A DNA stretch of 64,000 nt, taken from NCBI GenBank assembly GCA_965246835.1, contig CBDFFQ010000001.1, positions 2,666,001-2,730,000 on the forward strand, given 5' to 3'. The translations under genes were made by a program, and so were the position numbers. Source of the DNA: JANPPS01 sp965246835. GTDB lineage: Bacteria > Pseudomonadota > Alphaproteobacteria > Acetobacterales > Acetobacteraceae. The notes beneath the pieces are model-generated. The model was given only the letters and a program-made list of their open reading frames with translations. It did no database searches and was not told the origin of the DNA. Shown piece by piece: positions 33,618 to 41,506 of the stretch. Every line of letters begins with the position of its first letter. The stretch's first letter is position 1.

Positions 33618-34916
33618 TTAGAAACCGATGACGATATCGGTCGCCAGCGTGAAAGCGCCGCGATCCTTGCCGTCGTTGAAGGCGCGCGAATTGTTCAGCG
33701 CGCGATCATACCGCACCTCCGGCCGGATCAGCAGCGTGCTGAGCTGCTGCGGCACGCCGGATGGCTTGTAGGTCACGCCCAGGGTGAACTCCGAGTAGGT
33801 CGTGGGCTTCGGGGCCGTGATGAAGCGCGAGAAGGTGCCGCGCTGCACGTTGGCGTAGTCGCGGTCGGACACCGGGTTGCTGACGAAGAAATTGCTGCTG
33901 TCCCGATACAGTTCGGCCCGGCCGTTCAGCGTCAGCGTGTCGGTCAGGGTATAGGACGCATATTGGGCGATGCCCCAAGCCTCGGCCCGGTAGCCATCCT
34001 CGCGCACGTAGTTCACCTCGGTCGTGAGCGTCAGCTTGTCGTTCGCCTTGTACACGAGGGAGGCGTCGTTGTAGTAGCGCAGCGCCTCATTCGCGAACGG
34101 CGTGTTCCGCTTGGAATTTTCCGGTCCGATATGGGTGAGCGCCAGCAGCACGAGCTTGCCGTCCATCATGTTCAGCCCGACGCCCGCGATGCCGCCGGGG
34201 CGGTTGTTGTTGTCCCCGTTGCCGTAGCCGATGGCGGTGTTGGTGCCGCTGTCGATGCCAAGATAGAGGTCGACCAGGTCGGACACGTGCGCGGTCGCCA
34301 GCACGCCGGTGTGCTTGAACGGCAGGCCGTAGTTGAAGATGTAGCTGTGTGAATAGAAGGCGTTGGTCTTGGGGTCGATCAGCTCTACGCCCAACGGCGT
34401 CGGGTAGATGCCGGCCTTCACATCCAGCCCGTTGGCGAAGATGGACGGGAAGCGGACGGAGATCGACGCCTCCGGCACATCGAGCTGGTTGCGGTTATGG
34501 ATCAGCTGGTCGAACACGCCGAGCGTATGGGTGATGCGGCTATCGGAGCCGTAGGCGAGCTGCAGCTTGAAGCCGACATCGATGCTGGTCGCCTTCGGAT
34601 CCACGTCACGGCTGATGGTGCCGAGCAGCTGGTTCAGCACCGGGCGGTTCGACAGATCGGTGAACAACTGCCCGAAATTGCGGCGGCTGTTCGGCGATGA
34701 CGTGTTGACCACGATGCCGCCATCGGCCTGGAAGCCGAGCTTGATGCTGCTGGCCCAATCGCTGAAATTGGCGGGCGCCACATAGGGCTTCTCGGCCGGA
34801 GCGGTGGCCGGGTTGCCGGGTGTGCCGGTCTGTTCTGCGGGGGTCGCGAGCTGCGCCTGCACGGCGGTCGAGCTCAGCAGGGCGCCGAAAATCAGGGCGG
34901 GGGCGGTTCGGGTCAT
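33618..34916 (-). CDS. Outer-membrane beta-barrel porin (BBP2-like)
   Basis: 432 residues, GGAG five bases before the ATG. A signal peptide (MTRTAPALIFGALLSSTAVQA), a Pro/Ala linker and a barrel with alternating strands (SSIKLGFQADGGIVVNTSS ... AFTLATDIVIGF), ending in Phe as outer-membrane proteins do. It fits the OmpL-like putative porin-2 family. It probably forms a diffusion channel; the solute is not predictable. Alone between the sugar dehydrogenase and glnA. Confidence 0.85.
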   Translation of the reverse strand: MTRTAPALIFGALLSSTAVQAQLATPAEQTGTPGNPATAPAEKPYVAPANFSDWASSIKLGFQADGGIVVNTSSPNSRRNFGQLFTDLSNRPVLNQLLGTISRDVDPKATSIDVGFKLQLAYGSDSRITHTLGVFDQLIHNRNQLDVPEASISVRFPSIFANGLDVKAGIYPTPLGVELIDPKTNAFYSHSYIFNYGLPFKHTGVLATAHVSDLVDLYLGIDSGTNTAIGYGNGDNNNRPGGIAGVGLNMMDGKLVLLALTHIGPENSKRNTPFANEALRYYNDASLVYKANDKLTLTTEVNYVREDGYRAEAWGIAQYASYTLTDTLTLNGRAELYRDSSNFFVSNPVSDRDYANVQRGTFSRFITAPKPTTYSEFTLGVTYKPSGVPQQLSTLLIRPEVRYDRALNNSRAFNDGKDRGAFTLATDIVIGF

Positions 34917-35082
34917 CGTGGCTCCATCGGCAAGAAGGTCTTCGGTATGTCATCGGTCCGCGTAAACGGGCCATGCTGATTCGCGCCCAGCGCGAGTGGC
35001 GATGCAACACCGATGCCAAGATGCCACATATGACGAACCCCCGGCCAAGCGGGCCGGGGGTCCGGGTCGGCGCGGCGGAGGC

Positions 35083-36507
35083 TTAGGCGGAGTAGTACAT
35101 CTCGAACTCGACCGGGTGCGGGGTGTGTTCGAAGCGGTAGACCTCGGTCCACTTCAGCTCGATGTAGCTTTCGATCTGCTCCTTGCTGAACACGTCGCCC
35201 TGCAGCAGGAAGTCATGATCGGCAGCCAAGGCGCCCAGCGCCTCACGCAGCGAGCCGCACACGGTCGGGATGCCCTTCAGCTCCTCGGGCGGCAGGTCGT
35301 AGAGGTCCTTGTCCATGGGATCGCCCGGGTGGATCTTGTTCTTGATCCCATCGAGCCCGGCCATCAGCAGCGCCGAATACGCCAGATACGGGTTCGCCGT
35401 CGCATCCGGGAACCGCACCTCGACCCGCTTGGCCTTCGGGTTGGTGGTGTAGGGGATGCGGCAGGAGGCCGAGCGGTTGCGCGCGGAGTAGGCCAGCAGC
35501 ACCGGCGCCTCGAACCCCGGGATCAGCCGCTTGTAGCTGTTGGTGCTGGGGTTGGTGAACGCGTTGCAGGCCTTGGCATGCTTGATGATGCCGCCGATGA
35601 AATGCAGGCACATCTCGCTGAGGTCGGCATAGCCGTTGCCGGCAAACAGCGGCTTGCCGTCCTTCCAGATCGACTGGTGCGTGTGCATGCCGCTGCCGTT
35701 GTCGCCATAGATCGGCTTGGGCATGAAGGTCGCGGTCTTGCCGTAGCTGTGCGCCACGTTGTGCACGCAATACTTATAGATCTGCATCTGGTCGGCCATC
35801 GTCAGCAGGCTGCCGAACTTGGTTCCGAGCTCGTGCTGGGACTGCGCGACCTCATGGTGATGCTTCTCGATCGGCAGGCCCATCTCACCCATCGAGCTCA
35901 GCATCTCGGCGCGCAGATCGCTCTCGGAGTCCACGGGCGGCACCGGGAAATAGCCGCCCTTGATGCCGGGGCGATGGCCCATGTTGCCCTCGGGGTAGTC
36001 CTTCATGTTGGCGCCGGGGCCCTCGATGCTGTCGATCTGGTGGCTGGCGAAGTTGGGGCCGCTGCCGAAGCGCACGCTGTCGAAGATGAAGAACTCGGCT
36101 TCGGCGCCGACCATCACGGTGTCGCCGATGCCCGACGACTTGACGTAGGCCTCGGCCTTCTTGGCGGTGCTGCGCGGGTCCCGGGCATAGGGCTGGCCGG
36201 TGCTGGGCTCATAGATGTCGCAGAACAGGATCAGGCTGGGCTTGGCGGCGAACGGGTCCATCACGGCCGTCTTCGGGTCGGGCATGAGGATCATGTCGCT
36301 CTCGTTGATCGCCTTCCAGCCGGCGATGCTGGAGCCGTCGAACATGATGCCGTCGCGGAACGCATCCTCGTCCATCGTCGAGATATGCTGCGCCGTGTGC
36401 TGCCACTTGCCGCGCGGGTCGGTGAACCGAAGGTCCACGTATTCGACCTGGTGCTCCTGGATCATCTCGAGCACGTGGGCCACGGTGCCCTTCTCGTCCT
36501 GTGCCAT
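35083..36507 (-). CDS. glnA: Glutamine synthetase type I
   Basis: 474 residues, standard for the dodecameric GSI. Active-site blocks are intact: FDGSSIAGWKAINESDM, VGAEAEFFIFDSVRF, HHHEVAQSQHELGTKF, NGSGMHTHQSIWKDGKPLF and NRSASCRIP. The segment KDLYDLPPEE contains the Tyr that is adenylylated in the GSI-beta type, so control by GlnE is expected. It forms the major ammonium-assimilating step, glutamate plus ammonia and ATP to glutamine. It follows glnB by 72 bases and is probably transcribed with it. Confidence 0.98.
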   Translation of the reverse strand: MAQDEKGTVAHVLEMIQEHQVEYVDLRFTDPRGKWQHTAQHISTMDEDAFRDGIMFDGSSIAGWKAINESDMILMPDPKTAVMDPFAAKPSLILFCDIYEPSTGQPYARDPRSTAKKAEAYVKSSGIGDTVMVGAEAEFFIFDSVRFGSGPNFASHQIDSIEGPGANMKDYPEGNMGHRPGIKGGYFPVPPVDSESDLRAEMLSSMGEMGLPIEKHHHEVAQSQHELGTKFGSLLTMADQMQIYKYCVHNVAHSYGKTATFMPKPIYGDNGSGMHTHQSIWKDGKPLFAGNGYADLSEMCLHFIGGIIKHAKACNAFTNPSTNSYKRLIPGFEAPVLLAYSARNRSASCRIPYTTNPKAKRVEVRFPDATANPYLAYSALLMAGLDGIKNKIHPGDPMDKDLYDLPPEELKGIPTVCGSLREALGALAADHDFLLQGDVFSKEQIESYIELKWTEVYRFEHTPHPVEFEMYYSA

Positions 36508-36579
36508 GCCTTGTCTCTATCCCTGTTTGGTCCGGCTGCCCCGTGCGGCCGGTTCGTTGGTTGCGTTTAGACCGCGCCG

Positions 36580-36918
36580 TTAAACCGCGTCTGGCCCGCG
36601 CTCGCCAGTGCGGATGCGGATCACCTCGTCGATCGTGCTGACGAAGATCTTGCCGTCGCCGATCCGGCCCGTGCGCGCCGCCGTCACGATCGCGTCCACG
36701 GCCCGCTCCAGCACGTCATCCTCGCAGACGACCTCTATCTTCACCTTCGGCAGGAAATCCACCACGTATTCGGCGCCGCGATAGAGCTCGGTATGGCCCT
36801 TCTGCCGCCCGAACCCCTTGGCCTCCACCACCGTGATCCCCTGCAGCCCCACCTCGTGCAGGGCCTCTTTCACCTCGTCCAGCTTGAACGGCTTGATCAC
36901 CGCCTCGATCTTCTTCAT
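36580..36918 (-). CDS. glnB: Nitrogen regulatory protein P-II
   Basis: 112 residues from the ATG at 36918 with GAGGGG upstream. PII signature: MKKIEAVIKPFKLDEVKEAL, the T-loop GRQKGHTELYRGAEYVVDFLPK with the uridylylated Tyr, and RTGRIGDGKIFV for ATP binding. It senses 2-oxoglutarate and ATP/ADP and regulates glnA expression and adenylylation. A sigma-54-type promoter lies about 55 bases upstream. Confidence 0.98.
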   Translation of the reverse strand: MKKIEAVIKPFKLDEVKEALHEVGLQGITVVEAKGFGRQKGHTELYRGAEYVVDFLPKVKIEVVCEDDVLERAVDAIVTAARTGRIGDGKIFVSTIDEVIRIRTGERGPDAV

Positions 36919-36972
36919 GCGCTTGGCCCCCCTCGCCGCCCTGCAGTGGCTTGGAGGACGGGGGGAAAGGTT

Positions 36973-36988
36973 TGCACGCAGCGTGCCA
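36973..36988 (-). promoter_or_regulatory. Sigma-54-type promoter upstream of glnB
   Basis: The minus strand reads TGGCACG-CTGC-GTGCA, against the consensus TGGCACG-N4-TTGCA: one mismatch, with GG and GC at the correct spacing. It points toward glnB, whose start is about 55 bases downstream. NtrC-activated sigma-54 promoters before glnB-glnA are well known in alphaproteobacteria. No search for NtrC boxes was possible. Confidence 0.65.
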
Positions 36989-37123
36989 CGCCGCAATGCG
37001 GGGGAGGGGCGTGCGACCCAGGCCGGAAACGCACCTTCCCGCGTCAAATGCCCATCGCAAGGGCAGGTTGAACCCGGCGCCCAATGCCGTCACATTGGTT
37101 GGGACCATAATCCGAGGTGTCCG

Positions 37124-38314
37124 TTGAAACCCGCCAACGCCCTGCTCTCTGCCACGGGGACCACGATCTTCACCGTGATGTCCGCGCTCGCGACCCAGCA
37201 CGGCGCCATCAACCTCGGCCAGGGTTTCCCGGACACGGACGGACCGGATGACGTGATTGAGGCGGCGGCCGACGCGCTGCGGGACGGGCGCAACCAATAC
37301 CCGCCGCTGACCGGTGTGCCGGAGCTGCGCCAGGCCGTTTCTGCCGCCAATCGCCGCTTCTATGGTATCGAGGCGGACCCGGCGACCGAAGTGGTGGTCG
37401 CCTCCGGCGCCACGGAGGCCATCACCGCCTCGCTCATGGCGCTGCTGAACCCAGGCGACGAGGTCGTGCTGATCGAGCCGCTGTATGACACCTACCTCCC
37501 GGTCGTGCGCCTGCTGGGCGCCATCCCCCGCGTGGTGCGCCTCACACCGCCGAAATGGGAGCTGCCGCGGGCCGAGCTGGCGGCGGCATTCGGACCGCGC
37601 ACGAAGGCGATCCTGCTCAACACGCCGATGAACCCGACCGGCAAGGTGTTTACCGCCGCCGAACTGGCGTTCGTGGCGGATTTGCTGGTCAAGCACGATG
37701 CCTATGGCGTCTGTGACGAGGTGTATGAGCACCTGACCTATGATGGCTGGCGGCATATCCCGTTGATGACGCTGCCGGGCATGCGGGAGCGGTGCCTGCG
37801 CATCGGCAGCGCCGGCAAGACATTCAGCTTGACGGGCTGGAAGATCGGTTACGTCACGGGCCCGGCGGCTTTGTGCGGCCTCGTGGCCAAGGCGCACCAG
37901 AACCTCACTTTCACCACGCCGCCCAATCTGCAGCGTGCGGTGGCGGTGGGATTGGCGAAGGACGATGCCTATTTCGCCGGGTTGAGTTCGGCGTTGCAGG
38001 CGAAGCGGGACCGGTTGTCGGCCGGATTGGCCGGGCTCGGCTTCGGGGTGCTGCCGGCGATGGGCAGCTATTTCGTGACGGCGGATTTCGGCCCGCTCGG
38101 TTTCGCAGGCGACGATGTGGCGTTCTGCCGGCATATCACGGAGCAGGCGGGCGTGACCGCGATCCCCGTCTCCGCCTTCTATGAGGGGAGTGCGCCCCGG
38201 CACTACGCCCGGTTCGCCTTCTGCAAGCGGGAAGCGGTGTTGGACGAGGCGGTAGCCCGGCTCCAGCGGCATTTTTCCGCCAGGCCCGCGGAAAGATTGA
38301 CGGCCACCGCCTAA
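37124..38314 (+). CDS. Class I PLP aminotransferase
   Basis: 396 residues from a TTG at 37124, with GAGG six bases upstream; longer forms reach into the glnB promoter and are unlikely. Fold-type I enzyme: TTIFTVMSALATQHGAINLGQGFPD at the N terminus, LNTPMNPTGKVF, CDEVYEHLTYDG and the PLP Lys in GSAGKTFSLTGWKIGY. The pattern resembles methionine/kynurenine aminotransferases (YbdL/KAT-like). It is divergent from glnB. Substrate not certain. Confidence 0.92.
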   Translation: MKPANALLSATGTTIFTVMSALATQHGAINLGQGFPDTDGPDDVIEAAADALRDGRNQYPPLTGVPELRQAVSAANRRFYGIEADPATEVVVASGATEAITASLMALLNPGDEVVLIEPLYDTYLPVVRLLGAIPRVVRLTPPKWELPRAELAAAFGPRTKAILLNTPMNPTGKVFTAAELAFVADLLVKHDAYGVCDEVYEHLTYDGWRHIPLMTLPGMRERCLRIGSAGKTFSLTGWKIGYVTGPAALCGLVAKAHQNLTFTTPPNLQRAVAVGLAKDDAYFAGLSSALQAKRDRLSAGLAGLGFGVLPAMGSYFVTADFGPLGFAGDDVAFCRHITEQAGVTAIPVSAFYEGSAPRHYARFAFCKREAVLDEAVARLQRHFSARPAERLTATA

Positions 38315-38342
38315 ACGCCCTAAACCGCGCCCTCGCTGGGAT

Positions 38343-38419
38343 GGCGGACGTAGCTCAGTTGGTAGAGCGCCAGGTTGTGGTCTTGGATGTCGCGGGTTCG
38401 AGACCCGTCGTTCGCCCCA
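38343..38419 (+). tRNA. tRNA-His (anticodon GTG)
   Basis: Acceptor GCGGACG/CGTTCGC, with the additional G at 38343 opposite C73, the histidine identity pair. Anticodon stem CCAGG/CTTGG, loop TTGTGGT with anticodon GTG, CCA encoded. Confidence 0.95.
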
Positions 38420-38497
38420 GTTTTCCCCTCGAATAGCCCCTCGCGTCCCAGGCGCGTGCATGCTTCACTCCCGCCATCGGTTGGGAGTTTTGCGTCA

Positions 38498-39733
38498 ATG
38501 AAGCGTCTTGCGGCTGCGGTCCTCGCGGCATTCCTGTGGCTCGGCGCCCCGGCGCGCGCGGCCGACGACATCGTGATCGGCGCCATCTACCCGCTGACCG
38601 GTAACGCGGCGCAGATCGGCGCCGACGCCCGCAACGCGATCGAGACCATGCTGGAGATCGTGAACGGCACGCATGACAAGCTGCCGATGCTGATGGGCGG
38701 CGGCGGCGGGCTGGACCGTTTGGGCGGCGCCAAGATCCGCGTCGTGTTCGCCGACCACCAGAACGACCCGCAAAAGGCCCGGGCCGAGGCCGAGCGGCTG
38801 ATCACGCAAGACAAGGTGGTGGCGCTCATCGGCAGCTACACCAGCGCCACGGCCGTCACCATCAGCCAGGTGGCGGAGCGGTATGAGGTGCCGTATCTCT
38901 CGATGGATAACTCCAGCCCGTCGCTGCACAAGCGCGGCCTGAAATGGTTCTTCCGCACCAGCCCGCATGACGAGATGTTCACGCAGGCGATGTTCGACTT
39001 CTTTGCCGAGGTGGGAAAGAAGACCGGGCACCCCGTGAAGTCCGTGGCTTTGTTCTACGAAGACAGCATCTTCGGCGCCGATAGCAGCGCGGTGCAGCGC
39101 CGGCTGGCGACGGAAGCGAAGTTCACGATGGCGGCGGACATCAAGTACCGCGCCAACTCACCCTCCTTGTCGGCCGAGGCGCAGAAGCTGCGCGCGGCGG
39201 ACCCCGATGTGATCATGCCCAGCAGCTACACGTCGGACGCGATCTCGCTCGTGCGCAGCCTGTCGGAGCTGGGGTACAAGCCGCGGGTGATCATGGCGCA
39301 GGCGGCCGGGTTCCAGGAGCAGGCTTTCCTGACGGCGGCCGGTCCGCTGGCGGAGGGAGTGTTCAGCCGCTCGAGCTTCGCCGGAGACGCCCTGAAGTCC
39401 CGCCCTGCGATCGCGCCCGTGATGGCGATGTTCCGCGCGCGGGCGAACAAGGACCTGAACGACAATACGTCCCGCCAGGTGGTGGCGGTGCAGATCCTGG
39501 CGGACGCGATCAACCGCGCCGGGTCGGCCAAACCGGACGATATCCGGAAGGCGCTGATCGCCACCAACGTGCCCGGCGATCAGACCATCATGCCGTGGAA
39601 GGGCGTCCGCTTCGACGAGACCGGGCAGAACGTGGATGCGACACCGGTGATCCAGCAGGTCGTGAGCGGCACGTATCGCACGGTTTACCCGGCCGCCGTC
39701 GCGGTGCAGGAGCCGGCATGGGGCGTGCAATGA
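38498..39733 (+). CDS. Branched-chain amino-acid type ABC substrate-binding protein
   Basis: 411 residues with a signal peptide (MKRLAAAVLAAFLWLGAPARA). Leu/Ile/Val-binding (type I periplasmic) fold: IVIGAIYPLTGNAAQIGADARNA, AEAERLITQDKVVALIGSYTSATA, and EDSIFGADSSAV. These proteins carry amides, branched amino acids or other small organic molecules. No liv permease or ATPase is nearby; the next genes encode a different (polar amino-acid) type of transporter, so the partner is elsewhere. Confidence 0.9.
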   Translation: MKRLAAAVLAAFLWLGAPARAADDIVIGAIYPLTGNAAQIGADARNAIETMLEIVNGTHDKLPMLMGGGGGLDRLGGAKIRVVFADHQNDPQKARAEAERLITQDKVVALIGSYTSATAVTISQVAERYEVPYLSMDNSSPSLHKRGLKWFFRTSPHDEMFTQAMFDFFAEVGKKTGHPVKSVALFYEDSIFGADSSAVQRRLATEAKFTMAADIKYRANSPSLSAEAQKLRAADPDVIMPSSYTSDAISLVRSLSELGYKPRVIMAQAAGFQEQAFLTAAGPLAEGVFSRSSFAGDALKSRPAIAPVMAMFRARANKDLNDNTSRQVVAVQILADAINRAGSAKPDDIRKALIATNVPGDQTIMPWKGVRFDETGQNVDATPVIQQVVSGTYRTVYPAAVAVQEPAWGVQ

Positions 39734-40560
39734 GTCTCTCCAGGCGCGGGCTGGCCGGGGCGGCGCTGCTGCCGGCGTTTGCGGGCGCCGCGCGGGCGCA
39801 GGGTCGGAACGAGAGCACGTTCGAGCGCGTGACCCGCACGAAGGTGCTGCGCATCGCAGCCTTGCCCGGTGAGCTGCCGTATTTTCAAAAGGACCTCGCC
39901 TCCGGCGAGTGGAAGGGGGCGGCCATCGAGTTCGCGAAGGACATCGCCAAGGTGTTCGACGCGAAGCTCGAGTATATCGAAAGTACGTACGGTAACTCGG
40001 TGCTGGATCTGCAGGCCAACAAGGTGGATTTGGCCTTCGCCCTGGGCCCAACGCCGCAGCGGGCCTTGTCGATCGGGTTCACGCGGCCGTTCTTCCAACA
40101 CCCGTATGGCTGCCTGTCAAAGAACTCGCTGGCGCCCAAAACTTGGTCCGACATCAACAATCCGGACATCCGCATCGCTTGCGACCTCGGCTCATTGAAC
40201 GAGACGGCGGCCCGGCGCTATGCCCCGCGCGCGCAGATCACGGCGCTGAAGACGCGGGATGACGTAACGCTCGCCTTCCAATCCGGGCGTGCGGACGTGA
40301 TGATCACCGCGGCGCTGCTGGGCCTCAGCATCATCGCGCGCAACAAGTCCTTGGGTCCGTTTCACATGCTGACGGGGCCGCTGATGGCGCTGCCGAGCAA
40401 TTTCGGCGTCAGGCGCGAGCCCGATCCGCGATTCGTGGACGTGGTGAACGCCTGGATCGACTATAACCGCGCCACCGGGCAGATCCGGGACTGGCTGATC
40501 GGCGGCCTGGCGTTGAGTGGCGTGGGGCCGGAGGACGTGCCGGCGGGGGTCACGTTCTGA
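39718..40560 (+). CDS. Polar amino-acid type ABC substrate-binding protein
   Basis: 280 residues from the ATG at 39718, which has AGGAG five bases upstream; it overlaps the end of the previous gene by 16 bases. A twin-arginine-like RRGLAGAALLPAFAGAARA leader precedes a family-3 binding domain (VLRIAALPGELPYFQKDLASGEW, DLAFALGPTPQRALSIGFTRPFF). The permease gene follows 29 bases later. No ATPase gene is adjacent, so the system must share one. Confidence 0.88.
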   Translation: MGRAMSLSRRGLAGAALLPAFAGAARAQGRNESTFERVTRTKVLRIAALPGELPYFQKDLASGEWKGAAIEFAKDIAKVFDAKLEYIESTYGNSVLDLQANKVDLAFALGPTPQRALSIGFTRPFFQHPYGCLSKNSLAPKTWSDINNPDIRIACDLGSLNETAARRYAPRAQITALKTRDDVTLAFQSGRADVMITAALLGLSIIARNKSLGPFHMLTGPLMALPSNFGVRREPDPRFVDVVNAWIDYNRATGQIRDWLIGGLALSGVGPEDVPAGVTF

Positions 40561-40589
40561 GGTGATGGAGCGGGCCGCACGGGCCGCCC

Positions 40590-41249
40590 ATGCCCTATGA
40601 ATGGAGCTTCGGCTTCCTGTGGAAATATGCCGGGCTGTTCTGGACCGGGATCGGCTACACGCTGGCCTACACGATCGGCACCGTCGCCCTCGGCCTGCTG
40701 ATCGGCCTCCTGCTGGGCCTTGCCCGGCTATCGCCGTCGCGCTGGGTCAATGCGCCGCTGGTCGCGTTCATCGAGGTGTTTCGCTGCACACCGCTGCTGG
40801 TGCAGATCATCTGGTTCTACTACGCGCTGCCCGTCATCCTGAACGTGCAGATCCCGGCGGCTGTGGCGGCGGTGGCCGTGCTCTCGCTGTATACCGGTGC
40901 ATTCTATGCCGAGATATTCCGGGCCGGCATCGTCTCGATCGAGGCCGGGCAGTGGGACGCGGCGCGGGCCCTCGGGCTGCGCTGGCGGCACGTCATGCGG
41001 CTCGTGGTGCTGCCGCAAGGGGTCCGGCGGATGGTGCCGCCTTTCATGAACCAGTCCATCATCCAGCTCAAGAATACGTCGTTGGTCAGCGTGATCGCGG
41101 TGCCCGATCTCCTGTATCAGGGCACGTTGATCACGGCCGACACCTACAAGCCGCTCGAGGTCTATACCGTGGTGGCGCTGATCTACTTCGCGCTGCTGTT
41201 CCCGCTCACCAGGCTCGTTCAGCACTGGGAAACCCGGTTGCGGAGCTAG
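40590..41249 (+). CDS. Polar amino-acid ABC permease
   Basis: 219 residues. Membrane protein of the HisM/GlnP type: FIEVFRCTPLLVQIIWFYYALPV and the cytoplasmic loop SIEAGQWDAARALGLRWRHVMRLVVLPQG that docks the ATPase, then QLKNTSLVSVIAVPDLLYQ. It works with the binding protein upstream. A single permease gene suggests a homodimeric channel. Confidence 0.93.
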   Translation: MPYEWSFGFLWKYAGLFWTGIGYTLAYTIGTVALGLLIGLLLGLARLSPSRWVNAPLVAFIEVFRCTPLLVQIIWFYYALPVILNVQIPAAVAAVAVLSLYTGAFYAEIFRAGIVSIEAGQWDAARALGLRWRHVMRLVVLPQGVRRMVPPFMNQSIIQLKNTSLVSVIAVPDLLYQGTLITADTYKPLEVYTVVALIYFALLFPLTRLVQHWETRLRS

Positions 41250-41415
41250 CCAACCCGGCATCCGCCGTGAGCCGCGGGTCCACCTGGCTCAGGACGCGCC
41301 GCTCCCACGCGACCAGGCGGGCCGTTCGAAACGTCCCGACCCGCTGTGCGATCGCGGCTAACAGGCCCGGGCGGGAGATAGCGGGAGAGAAAGCCTGGCT
41401 GGCATCATGCATCAC
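41206..41415 (-). CDS. Small protein, weakly DUF1127-like
   Basis: 69 residues on the reverse strand, MMHDASQAFSPAISRPGLLAAIAQRVGTFRTARLVAWERRVLSQVDPRLTADAGL and a short tail. The ERRVLSQVDPRLTADAGL segment recalls the basic helix and [D]xRLLxDIGL motif of DUF1127 proteins. It overlaps the end of the permease gene by 44 bases. GGAG is 11 bases before the ATG. It might be a chance frame. Confidence 0.4.
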   Translation of the reverse strand: MMHDASQAFSPAISRPGLLAAIAQRVGTFRTARLVAWERRVLSQVDPRLTADAGLASSATGFPSAERAW

Positions 41416-41471
41416 GGGCTCCAGTACCGGGATCGGAAGGGAGCCAGTATGCGCAGCGAAACCTTAAGGAA

Positions 41472-41489
41472 GCGTGACCCGGGTCACGC
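41472..41489. repeat. Perfect 18-base palindrome between genes
   Basis: GCGTGACCC-GGGTCACGC is exactly self-complementary and lies 18 bases from the end of the PhoD gene. It has no T run in either direction. It may be part of a terminator or a protein-binding site. Confidence 0.5.
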
Positions 41490-41506
41490 CTCGCCGGTCG
41501 AAAATG

